Shown: one piece after another, positions 8,527 to 14,784 of the stretch
How the letters are laid out: each line of letters opens with the position of its first letter
Position numbering within the stretch: the stretch's first letter is position 1
Assembly (NCBI GenBank): GCA_947441695.1
Contig: CANEUK010000002.1
Location: 1 to 23,365, forward strand
Direction: 5' to 3'
Length of the DNA: 23,365 nt
From: Rickettsiales bacterium
GTDB taxonomy: Bacteria > Pseudomonadota > Alphaproteobacteria > Rickettsiales > UBA1997
Position numbers and translations under genes: made by a program
Notes under the pieces: model-generated
Told to the model about the DNA's origin: nothing
The model's input: the letters and a program-made list of their open reading frames with translations, nothing else
Databases searched by the model: none

Positions 8527-8901
8527 TTACCTTAATTGATTATCTGAAGAAATTAGCGGCCCCAAAGCTTTGCCAGCCAAAATATGCACGTGAAAATGTG
8601 GCACAGTTTGGTGCGCGTCAAAACCAATATTTGAGATGATGCGAAAACCTTTTTCATCGGCTTTTACAAGTTTTACAACTTCGGCAACTTTTTTAAAAAA
8701 GTAAGAAATTTCTTGCGATTTGGCTTTTGTAGTAAAGTCGACAAAATCTAAATAATCGCCCTTGGGAATAACTAAAACGTGAATTGGCGCAGCTTTTGAA
8801 ATATCAAAAAAAGCTAAAACTTTTTCATCTTCATAAACTTTTTGCGCCGCAATTTCGCCACGAATTATTTTAGCAAAAACGTTATTTTGGTTGTAGTTCA
8901 T
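8527..8901 (-). CDS. hinT: HIT-family purine nucleoside phosphoramidase/hydrolase (HinT-like)
   Basis: A 124-residue protein with the complete histidine triad HFHVHIL, giving H102, H104 and H106, preceded by DAHQTVPH and followed by AGKALG as in HinT/PKCI-1 proteins. The N-terminal part has VFAKIIRGEIAAQKVYEDE and VLVIPKGDY, typical of the Hint branch. Such proteins hydrolyse AMP-lysine or AMP-phosphoramidate-type nucleotides through a covalent nucleotidyl-histidine. Its ATG (8901-8899) overlaps the abi stop TGA (8900-8898) as ATGA, so translation is probably coupled to the Abi protein. A histidine-triad nucleotide hydrolase directly coupled to a HEPN-type gene is noteworthy, though HinT is a common housekeeping gene and the pairing may be incidental. 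Confidence 0.93.
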   Translation of the reverse strand: MNYNQNNVFAKIIRGEIAAQKVYEDEKVLAFFDISKAAPIHVLVIPKGDYLDFVDFTTKAKSQEISYFFKKVAEVVKLVKADEKGFRIISNIGFDAHQTVPHFHVHILAGKALGPLISSDNQLR

Positions 8902-9533
8902 GATTGATTTAATTGATTTTGAATTGCCAAGAACTCAACAAATTTGTTAAACCAATTAGCGATTTCTGGATTAATCCACGAAGTGGTTTCAACAAGTTGT
9001 TGACTATATTTGACAAGTGGAAAATGAATTATGCATTCGCAGTGCGAAATACGATTTCTTAAAGTTAAAAATTTTTGTAATCTTTCACGAAGTTTAGAAC
9101 GACTTAGCTTTGTGGATGAATTGCTAAAAATATTGTAAAGCGAAGTGCGCCATAAAGTTTTGTCGTAATTGGGGCTAAATAAACTTATCCAAAAGCCAAA
9201 ACTTAGATTTGAAGTAACGTTGCAAGGGTTTAAATTTTTACTTTTTTCTAACAGTCTTTTTGTCACTTCGTCGATTGCTTGCTGTTGTTTGGCGGCAAAT
9301 ATTAAACTTTGGCAATTAAACCAATTTTCTCCAAAATCGACTATCAATTTCTGACTAATGGCATTTCGCAAAATTACTTCAAACTGACTTAGTAAAGTAA
9401 AAAATTTTTCGCTCCATATTATATTTAGCTGGTAAAGTTCGATAAAATTTTTATCGCCCGAATATTGTTGATATTTTTCAATTCGTGATTTGGAGAAAAA
9501 ATATTCCAAAGTGGGTTTGGAGATTTGGTGCAT
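8898..9533 (-). CDS. Abi-like abortive-infection protein (Abi_2/AbiF-type, HEPN RNase candidate)
   Basis: A 211-residue protein matching the compact Abi-like family in order. A start like SKSRIEKYQQYSGD precedes LYQLNIIWSEKFFTLLSQ, then FEVILRNAIS (51-60), LSFGFWISLFSPNYDKTLW (110-128), and a C-terminal LTLRNRISHCECI (157-169). R159 and H164 in RNRISH give the R-x4-H catalytic motif of HEPN ribonucleases, with E166 behind it. Abi_2 proteins are known from phage-triggered abortive infection and are thought to act on RNA. The stop overlaps the HIT gene start. Upstream on the same strand lie a promoter, an intrinsic terminator and two copies of a structured RNA element, an arrangement resembling type III toxin-antitoxin loci. 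The family call comes from remembered consensus, not a search. RNase activity is inferred from the motif. Confidence 0.82.
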   Translation of the reverse strand: MHQISKPTLEYFFSKSRIEKYQQYSGDKNFIELYQLNIIWSEKFFTLLSQFEVILRNAISQKLIVDFGENWFNCQSLIFAAKQQQAIDEVTKRLLEKSKNLNPCNVTSNLSFGFWISLFSPNYDKTLWRTSLYNIFSNSSTKLSRSKLRERLQKFLTLRNRISHCECIIHFPLVKYSQQLVETTSWINPEIANWFNKFVEFLAIQNQLNQS

Positions 9534-9557
9534 AAAGTTATTGGTGGTTGGGCAAAG

Positions 9558-9585
9558 ATTAAAAACAATTAAAAAAGATTGACAA
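9558..9585 (-). promoter_or_regulatory. Candidate promoter of the abi-HIT-metC-GNAT operon
   Basis: On the minus strand TTGTCA (9585-9580) is followed after 16 nt by TTTAAT (9563-9558), each matching the sigma-70 hexamers at five of six bases. Transcription would begin near 9551, giving a leader of about 18 nt before the abi ATG at 9533. The -35 box sits in the U-tract of the upstream terminator, so the RNA element and the abi gene may be separate transcripts. In AT-rich DNA such matches arise by chance, so this is moderate evidence. Confidence 0.45.
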
Positions 9586-9606
9586 AAAAAAATCTGTTAG
9601 CAGATT
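9584..9606 (-). terminator. Intrinsic terminator between the RNA element and abi
   Basis: Minus-strand reading gives AATCTG - CTAA - CAGATT (9606 down to 9591), a perfect 6-bp stem with a 4-nt loop, running directly into an uninterrupted U-tract down to 9584. It lies after the second RNA copy and about 50 nt before the abi start. It would end a short RNA there or attenuate transcription into abi. The stem has only two G-C pairs, so partial read-through is likely. Confidence 0.7.
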
Positions 9607-9611
9607 GCGAC

Positions 9612-9672
9612 GCCGTACGCCCAAGGAAATCCTCTGATTGGATTTAAAACCAATCATGACCCTTGGGTTTCT
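9612..9672 (-). ncRNA. Structured RNA element, copy 1 (abi-proximal)
   Basis: This 61-nt unit shares three blocks with the copy at 9704-9763: on the plus strand GCCGTAYGC, GGAAATCC and CCAATCAYGA. It folds into an outer 7-bp stem (9620-9626 with 9661-9667) and an inner 6-bp stem (9636-9641 with 9650-9655) separated by an asymmetric internal loop. The loop block 9627-9632 is also complementary to 9640-9645, so a pseudoknot or alternative pairing is possible. Transcribed from the minus strand it would precede the terminator and the abi gene. No coding potential or standard riboswitch core was recognised. The likeliest identity is an abiF-type RNA or RNA antitoxin unit; a regulatory aptamer is the main alternative. 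Confidence 0.6.
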
Positions 9673-9703
9673 ATTTGCCTAAATTTTTTTTCTGCTTCGT
9701 GGC

Positions 9704-9763
9704 GCCGTATGCTCTGGGGAAATCCACGACTGGTTTTAACCAATCACGAACCCCCAAGCTTCT
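9704..9763 (-). ncRNA. Structured RNA element, copy 2 (ppi-proximal)
   Basis: This is a second, diverged copy of the element, offset by about 92 nt. The outer stem is 9715-9719 with 9752-9756, and the inner stem is 9728-9733 with 9740-9745. Relative to copy 1 the outer stem differs at three adjacent pairs (two A-T to G-C, one C-G to T-A), with both sides changed each time so that pairing is kept. In the inner stem position 9730 is C opposite A9743: a mismatch in plus-strand RNA but a G-U wobble in minus-strand RNA. This places the transcript on the abi strand. It begins 10 nt after the cyclophilin stop with no obvious promoter in between, so it may be cut from a cyclophilin read-through mRNA. 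Confidence 0.58.
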
Positions 9764-9773
9764 TTTTCTTGAG

Positions 9774-10343
9774 TTATTTCTTTTCTGCATCAATTGCCAC
9801 GCGCACTTTCATCATCACGTCGGGGTTTGAAACTTTGCCGCTGCCAGCCTCGCCTTTTTTGATTTTATCAACAAATTCCATTCCTTTAATCACCCGACCC
9901 CAAACCGTATATTGGCTGTCTAAAAATCTTGAATCTTGCGTAACAATAAAAAACTGACTATTGGCACTATTTGGATTTGATGAACGAGCCATTGAAACCG
10001 CGCCGCGAATATGTGGTTCGTCAGAAAATTCGGCTTTTAAATTAGGTAATTTACTGCCGCCCATTCCAGTTCCTGTTGGATCGCCAGTTTGCGTCATAAA
10101 ACCATCAATTACGCGGTGAAAAACAATGCCGTCATAAAATTTTTGGCGAGCCAAGGTTTTAATGCGTTCAACATGTTGTGGCGCAATTTGAGGCAAAAGT
10201 TCGATTACCACGCGACCATATTTTAGTTCGATATATAAAGTATTTTCTAAGTCGGTTTTTCCTTTGGTTTGCGAGGCTGAAGCTTGGTTCATAAAACAAA
10301 AAAACAGGGTTAATAAAGATAAAATTTTAAGAATTTTTTTCAT
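9774..10343 (-). CDS. ppiA: Exported cyclophilin-type peptidyl-prolyl cis-trans isomerase
   Basis: A 189-residue protein with an N-terminal signal peptide: KK, then a hydrophobic core ILSLLTLFFCFM, with probable cleavage near QASA-S at about residue 24. The cyclophilin domain contains VFHRVIDGFMTQTGDPTGTG with the catalytic arginine of FHRV. It also has GAVSMARSSNPNSANSQFFI, lining the active site, and FLDSQYTVWGRVIKGMEFVD. Short bacterial cyclophilins of this kind catalyse X-Pro isomerisation; the signal peptide places this one in the periplasm, hence the PpiA-like label. It stands alone, divergent from ssb. On the same strand downstream lie the RNA repeat and abi gene, and no terminator separates it from RNA copy 2, so read-through could supply that RNA. 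Confidence 0.9.
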   Translation of the reverse strand: MKKILKILSLLTLFFCFMNQASASQTKGKTDLENTLYIELKYGRVVIELLPQIAPQHVERIKTLARQKFYDGIVFHRVIDGFMTQTGDPTGTGMGGSKLPNLKAEFSDEPHIRGAVSMARSSNPNSANSQFFIVTQDSRFLDSQYTVWGRVIKGMEFVDKIKKGEAGSGKVSNPDVMMKVRVAIDAEKK

Positions 10344-10555
10344 AATTTATTTTAGAAGTAAAAATTTAAGTGAAAGACTTTGTTTGAAAGTTAAAATATT
10401 ATTAACCAAACATTTTAACTTTAAAAAAAACCTTTTTTTTAAAAAGTCAGAATAATTTCTTGAGTCTTTTTTGATCAGGGTTTCTAATTTTTTTTTCTCA
10501 AAAAAAATAGCGCGCTTTTTTCATCACCTAAAAATAATTTAAAACAAATTAGTTT
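10344..10555. other. Divergent intergenic region between ppiA and ssb
   Basis: These 212 bp separate two divergent starts and must hold both promoters. They are dominated by A and T homopolymer runs (T9 at about 10431-10440, T8 near 10491-10498, A8 near 10500-10507) with an isolated GCGCGC at about 10511-10516. No convincing -35/-10 pair, operator or RNA structure could be chosen, and no small ORF with family resemblance was seen. Confidence 0.5.
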
Positions 10556-11011
10556 ATGTCTATCAACAAAGTAATTTTGGTTGGAAACGTTGGAAAACAA
10601 CCCGAAATCCGCACCACCCAAGACGGCAGAGAAATTGCCAATTTTTCTTTAGCAACATCCGAAAGCTGGAAAGACAAAAACAGCAACGAAAAAAAAGAAA
10701 AAACCGAATGGCATCGCTGCGTAGTTTTTGCTTCTGGGCTTGTTGGAATTGTTAAAAGCTACGTAAAACAAGGTTCAAAACTTTATATCGAAGGAACTTT
10801 GCAAACCCGCAAATGGACAGATAGTCAGGGGATTGAAAAATATACCACCGAAGTTGTTTTACAAAATTTTAACTCAACTTTACAAATTTTAGATTCGCGC
10901 GATCGTAATTTTTCTGACGAAAACAGCTCTTACGCTTCTTCAAACTCAACCGCAAAGTCACGAAATAATGATGTTATGGTAGAAGAAAATGACGATGAAA
11001 TTCCGTTTTAA
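10556..11011 (+). CDS. ssb: Single-stranded DNA-binding protein
   Basis: A 151-residue SSB. The OB-fold domain (about 1-108) begins SINKVILVGNVGKQPEIR and contains ANFSLATSESWKDK, TEWHRCVVF, GSKLYIEGTLQTRKW and YTTEVVLQ, all at family positions. A Ser/Asn-rich linker follows and the protein ends in the acidic tip NDDEIPF, which recruits replication and repair partners. It binds ssDNA as a homotetramer at forks and repair sites. The start at 10556 is fixed by the conserved N-terminus; the leader is A/T-rich without a Shine-Dalgarno sequence. It lies 35 nt upstream of nuoG on the same strand. Confidence 0.96.
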   Translation: MSINKVILVGNVGKQPEIRTTQDGREIANFSLATSESWKDKNSNEKKEKTEWHRCVVFASGLVGIVKSYVKQGSKLYIEGTLQTRKWTDSQGIEKYTTEVVLQNFNSTLQILDSRDRNFSDENSSYASSNSTAKSRNNDVMVEENDDEIPF

Positions 11012-11046
11012 AATTCTTTTCAAATCAATCAAAAAAGCTCCAAAAA

Positions 11047-13071
11047 ATGCCAACAATCTCAATCAATTCTAAGGCTCACAACGTTCCTGACGGTATCACA
11101 ATTATTCAAGCTTGCGAAATTGCCGAAATTGAAATTCCACGCTTTTGTTATCACGAAAGATTAGCAATTGCTGGTAATTGCCGAATGTGTTTGGTTGAGG
11201 TTGCTGGTGGCCCGCCAAAGCCAGTTGCATCTTGCGCCATGCAAGTTGCTGAAGGTATGCAAATTTTTACCGACACGCCAATGGTTAAAAAAGCCCGCGA
11301 AGGTGTGATGGAATTTTTACTCGCCAATCATCCGCTTGATTGCCCAATTTGCGATCAAGGTGGCGAGTGCGATTTGCAAGATCAAGCCTTTCAATACGGA
11401 TCTGGAAAAAGCGAATATCACGAACATAAGCGCGCCGTCAAAGAAAAAAACATGGGACCATTAATCAAAACCCAAATGACACGCTGTATTCATTGCACGC
11501 GCTGCGTTCGTTTTATTGAAGATGTGGCAGGAACCGTTGAGGTTGGAGCAATTGGACGTGGTGAAACTATGGAAATTACCACTTATTTAGAAAAATCAAT
11601 TTCTTCAGAATTATCTGGAAATGTCATCGATCTTTGTCCAGTTGGCGCACTTACTTCAAAACCTTACGCTTTTAAAGCCAGAAGTTGGGAACTCAAAAAA
11701 ACCGAAACAATCGACGTGATGGACGCCGTTGGAAGCAATATTCGCATTGATTCACGCGGTTTAGAGATTATGCGAATTTTGCCTCGCTTAAACGAAGAAA
11801 TTAACGAAGAATGGATTTCTGACAAAACCCGCTTTTGCTATGACGGCTTGAAATATCAGCGTTTAGACAAACCTTACGTCAAAAAAGATGGAATTTTATC
11901 ACAAACTAGCTTTGACGAAGCTTACGAAAAAATTGCTCAAAAAATTAAAAGCTTAAAACCTTCTGAAATTGCCGCTTTTAGCGGTCAAATTTCGGCCGCA
12001 GAAGAGATTTTTGCTCTAAAAAAACTACTCGAAAAACTTGACGTCAAAAATTTTGATTGCCGACTAAATGGTGAAAAAATTAACCCTCTTAATCGCGCTG
12101 ATTATTTGTTCAACACCACAATTGCCAAAATTGAAGAAGCAGATGTTTGTTTGCTAATTGGCGCAGATCCACGCAAAGACGCGCCAATTTTAAACGCTCG
12201 TTTGCGCAAAAGATTTTTATCTAAAAAACTGAAAATTGCCGCGATTGGATGCAATTCTAATTTAACTTACGATTACAAAAACTTGGGCGACGATGCACAA
12301 ATTTTGCAAGATATTTTAAGCGAAAAATCAGATTTTGCACAAGTTTTAAAAAGCGCCACAAAACCAATGCTAATATTGGGAAATGACGCAGTTTCTGGTG
12401 AAAATGGCGCATTGATTTTGAATTTTGCCAAAAAAATTTCCGAAAAGTTCAATTTTTTACAAGAAGATTGGAATGGTTTTAATTTTTTATCCAAATCAAC
12501 GGGCTTGATAAATGGCTTGGAACTTGGTTTTGCTAGCACAAAAAGTGCTGACGAAATTTTAAAAAGTCCTCAAACCAAGTTGGTAATTTTACATGGTGTT
12601 GATGATCAAATCGATTTTGAAAAACTCAAAGACAAATTTGTAATTTACGTTGGAACTCACGGCGATAAGGGCGCGCACGTTGCGGACATAATTTTGCCCG
12701 CTGCGGCTTATAGCGAAAAAGAAGCAATTTTTGTGAATCTTGAAGGTCGACCGCAAAGCACCAAAAAGGCAATTTTTGCCCCTGGTTTTGCTAAAGAAGA
12801 TTGGCAAATTTTTGTAGAATTAGCCATAAAACTTGAAATTGACTTGGGTTTCAAAAATTTTGAACAACTTAGAAAATCAATGCTTGAAGAGTTTTCAATT
12901 TTTAAAAACTTAGAAAAAATCTCTAAAACATCCTGGCAAAAATCTGAAGAAATTAGCAGTGAATTTTTGCAACAAAAACTACAAACCCAAGATTTTGATT
13001 TTTATTTAACCAATCCAATCACCCGAGCTTCGCGCACTTTGAATAAATGTAGTATTGAGTTAAAAATTTAA
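11047..13071 (+). CDS. nuoG: NADH-quinone oxidoreductase (complex I) subunit G
   Basis: A 674-residue subunit close to the usual alphaproteobacterial and mitochondrial NDUFS1-type length. The ferredoxin-like N-terminus binds [2Fe-2S] through C34, C45, C48 and C63. The His-Cys3 [4Fe-4S] site is HPLDCPICDQGGEC (H95, C99, C102, C108). A further [4Fe-4S] site uses C147, C150 and C153 in CIHCTRCVRF with C197 in IDLCPVGAL. The remainder is the molybdopterin-oxidoreductase-like domain (SRGLEIMRILPR, THGDKGAHVADIILPAAAYSEKEA) without a cofactor. It carries electrons from NuoF towards NuoB in the peripheral arm. No other nuo gene is in the window, so the operon is dispersed here; the next gene begins 3 nt after the stop and codes for an unrelated membrane protein. 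Confidence 0.96.
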   Translation: MPTISINSKAHNVPDGITIIQACEIAEIEIPRFCYHERLAIAGNCRMCLVEVAGGPPKPVASCAMQVAEGMQIFTDTPMVKKAREGVMEFLLANHPLDCPICDQGGECDLQDQAFQYGSGKSEYHEHKRAVKEKNMGPLIKTQMTRCIHCTRCVRFIEDVAGTVEVGAIGRGETMEITTYLEKSISSELSGNVIDLCPVGALTSKPYAFKARSWELKKTETIDVMDAVGSNIRIDSRGLEIMRILPRLNEEINEEWISDKTRFCYDGLKYQRLDKPYVKKDGILSQTSFDEAYEKIAQKIKSLKPSEIAAFSGQISAAEEIFALKKLLEKLDVKNFDCRLNGEKINPLNRADYLFNTTIAKIEEADVCLLIGADPRKDAPILNARLRKRFLSKKLKIAAIGCNSNLTYDYKNLGDDAQILQDILSEKSDFAQVLKSATKPMLILGNDAVSGENGALILNFAKKISEKFNFLQEDWNGFNFLSKSTGLINGLELGFASTKSADEILKSPQTKLVILHGVDDQIDFEKLKDKFVIYVGTHGDKGAHVADIILPAAAYSEKEAIFVNLEGRPQSTKKAIFAPGFAKEDWQIFVELAIKLEIDLGFKNFEQLRKSMLEEFSIFKNLEKISKTSWQKSEEISSEFLQQKLQTQDFDFYLTNPITRASRTLNKCSIELKI

Positions 13072-13074
13072 TTT

Positions 13075-13653
13075 ATGGGCAATTCTGAATATGAAGAATT
13101 AGAAAATGCTCCCGAAAAAAATTTAAAAGATCAATATTGGCAAATTGCCCGAACTTTAATTTCTGTAGCAGCTTACGTTGCTCCATTATTTTTTCTTGAT
13201 GAGCGTCGAAAAAAATTTGACGGTAATAGCGAAAAAGACGTTATCGCAACTTTTTTGTTCTGCGCCGCCATGATTACTAACGTTTACGAGATTGCTTCAA
13301 GTTCCGTTGAATCTTGTAAATCACGCAATAGCAACATCAAAAGCGATAAAAATTCACCAGCAGAAAGTTCCTCCGAAACAGAATCAGAAAGACAAATGTT
13401 GCTTCAAAATTCTTCATCTTGCTTCGAACCAATTCAGCTTCTCGAATATTGCCGAAACGGTCTTGGATATTGTGTTTTGCCTGTTGCAACTATTGGACAA
13501 TCCGCTGCCGTAGCTGCTCAAATTCTCAATCCAAGCCAAGAAATTGCTGAAATGACTAATCTTGCAATCCAAGTTTTTTCGATAGTTGGATTGCCTTCAT
13601 CTTCTTTATTCGCAGCGATAGATTTAAAAATTCAGGAACACATAAAAAAATAA
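13075..13653 (+). CDS. Membrane protein of unknown function, first part (frame ends at an A-rich tract)
   Basis: A 192-residue product I do not recognise. A short acidic N-terminus (EYEELENAPEKN) leads to hydrophobic segments at about 28-42, 58-78, 130-152 and 161-185. The middle loop, about 82-110, is rich in Ser, Asn and Glu. The ATG lies 3 nt after the nuoG stop, so it is probably co-transcribed. The frame stops at TAA 13651-13653 inside an A7-T-A6 tract. Directly after, the +1 frame continues with protein-like sequence having no start codon of its own. Removing one A from the A7 run joins the two into one protein of about 376 residues. So this may be the N-terminal half of a frameshifted or slippage-dependent gene. 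Confidence 0.65.
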   Translation: MGNSEYEELENAPEKNLKDQYWQIARTLISVAAYVAPLFFLDERRKKFDGNSEKDVIATFLFCAAMITNVYEIASSSVESCKSRNSNIKSDKNSPAESSSETESERQMLLQNSSSCFEPIQLLEYCRNGLGYCVLPVATIGQSAAVAAQILNPSQEIAEMTNLAIQVFSIVGLPSSSLFAAIDLKIQEHIKK

Positions 13654-13654
13654 A

Positions 13655-14206
13655 AAAGAATCCGAAGACGAAACGCCGCAACAAGAAAATGAAAAAAGTT
13701 TAATAAATTGCAGCAGCGCAAGTATATTTTTAAACGTTGCCGCCGCCATTGCTTCGGTGGCACTAATAACTACGATGAACAAAGAAAACGAACTAGCAAA
13801 TACCTCCATAATCACGGCTTTTACAACATTGGCAAAACTCGCCGCCTGCTATTCAAAAAACCAAATGTTGCCTCAAGAAGCGCAAATTGCGGAATCTGCC
13901 TATACTTTTGCAATGGCGGTAAGCGCGGGAATTGCTTCTTCAATTCCTTTTTTTAGCAATAGCGATATTAAGCCAATTGCGATTATGTCGGCGGTTGACA
14001 TGGCTTTAAGCGGACTAAGGCCATCAGTTGATATTTATACTGCCAAAAAAATTGCCGAAGAAAAACGCGGCGATATTAAAGAAAAGCCGTCGCCAAGTTT
14101 CTTGCTAAAAAACTCAAAAAAAATCAAAAATTATATCGACCATTTTTTATTTGAAGAAATTGAAACAGATAAAAAAAAACCTACTACAAACCGACTTCAA
14201 AGATAA
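13655..14206 (+). CDS. Membrane protein of unknown function, second part, in the shifted frame
   Basis: The frame is open from after TAA 13643-13645 to the stop at 14204-14206. It encodes an acidic linker (KKESEDETPQQENEKS), then hydrophobic segments (IFLNVAAAIASVALITT, IITAFTTLAKLAACYS, YTFAMAVSAGIASSIPFF, AIMSAVDMALSGL) and a basic tail. The first standard start codon is GTG at 13757, which would cut through the middle of the first hydrophobic segment. No ATG, GTG or TTG occurs before it. That argues that this is the continuation of the preceding gene. The two halves have a similar arrangement of hydrophobic pairs, hinting at an internal duplication, but this is weak by eye. Function unknown. 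Confidence 0.55.
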   Translation, partial: KESEDETPQQENEKSLINCSSASIFLNVAAAIASVALITTMNKENELANTSIITAFTTLAKLAACYSKNQMLPQEAQIAESAYTFAMAVSAGIASSIPFFSNSDIKPIAIMSAVDMALSGLRPSVDIYTAKKIAEEKRGDIKEKPSPSFLLKNSKKIKNYIDHFLFEEIETDKKKPTTNRLQR

Positions 14207-14311
14207 GAACCTGTTTATAGAAAATTTAGTTGCAAAAAAATTATACCTAACTAGTTTGCGCCACTCCTCAAAGTCGGCTAAGTGTCATTTAAGTTAAAAC
14301 CAAAAAAACAA

Positions 14312-14704
14312 ATGTTAAAAATTCGTCTTTCACGTGGCGGCAGAAAAAACTTGCCATTCTATCGCATTCTTGTTTCAAACATTACTTCGCCAAGAGATTC
14401 TAATTTTTTAGAAAAAATCGGAACCTACAATCCTCTAGCCCCAAAGGACAAGGAAAACCGCATTACCGTAAATAAAGAACGTGCCGAATACTGGCTTTCA
14501 GTTGGTGCTAAACCAACCGATAAAGTAGCAAAATTCTTAATAAATTTAGGAGTTAAAGGTTCTGAAAAATATGCTCCAAACTTTAAGCCAAAACAAAAAG
14601 GTGAAGGCCTGAAAAAGAAAGCTCTAGAAAAAATTGCTAAAGCAAAAGAAGCTCAAGAAGCAGCTGCCGCCAAAGAAGCGGTAAACGAACAAGCGGCTTC
14701 TTAA
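14312..14704 (+). CDS. rpsP: 30S ribosomal protein S16
   Basis: A 130-residue protein starting MLKIRLSRGGRKNLPFYR, the conserved S16 N-terminus. It continues with FLEKIGTYNPL, INKERAEYWLSVGAKPTDKV-like sequence and VAKFLINLG. The ATG at 14312 is preferred over a GTG at 14282 because family members begin here. The C-terminus has an Ala/Lys/Glu-rich extension of about 35 residues beyond the core, common in alphaproteobacteria. S16 binds 16S rRNA early in 30S assembly. The rimM and trmD genes that often follow rpsP are absent; a strong terminator follows instead, so it is expressed as a single gene. Confidence 0.96.
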   Translation: MLKIRLSRGGRKNLPFYRILVSNITSPRDSNFLEKIGTYNPLAPKDKENRITVNKERAEYWLSVGAKPTDKVAKFLINLGVKGSEKYAPNFKPKQKGEGLKKKALEKIAKAKEAQEAAAAKEAVNEQAAS

Positions 14705-14730
14705 AAAAAACCCGAACTGTCACTAAAAAA

Positions 14731-14767
14731 ACGCGTCAAAAACCTATTCTTTTGACGCGTTTTTTTT
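14731..14767 (+). terminator. Strong intrinsic terminator after rpsP
   Basis: ACGCGTCAAAA (14731-14741) pairs perfectly with TTTTGACGCGT (14750-14760) across an 8-nt loop, giving an 11-bp stem followed by a T-run to 14767. It starts 26 nt after the rpsP stop and ends before the rdgB start at 14785, so it separates the two genes. Confidence 0.93.
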
Positions 14768-14784
14768 GTAATTTTTTTTAAAAA

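Noticed and set aside
9612..9763. CRISPR-like repeat pair
   Set aside because: There are only two diverged ~60-nt units with stem covariation, not identical short repeats with unique spacers, and no cas genes are present.
9612..9763. Known metabolite riboswitch (SAM, glycine, cobalamin, TPP) controlling metC
   Set aside because: None of the conserved cores I know for these classes is visible, and the first gene downstream is abi rather than metC. A tandem aptamer of unknown type is not excluded.
9704..9763. Copy 2 as the cyclophilin terminator
   Set aside because: On the minus strand the hairpin is followed by GGCGCC and an A-run, not a U-tract.
14191..14277. Inverted repeat CCGACTT / AAGTCGG flanking the spacer before rpsP
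   Set aside because: It is only 7 bp over a 73-nt gap, with one arm inside a coding region; too weak to call a regulatory structure.
14282..14311. Upstream GTG start for rpsP
   Set aside because: It adds ten residues absent from S16 proteins; the conserved start MLKIRLSRGG is at 14312.
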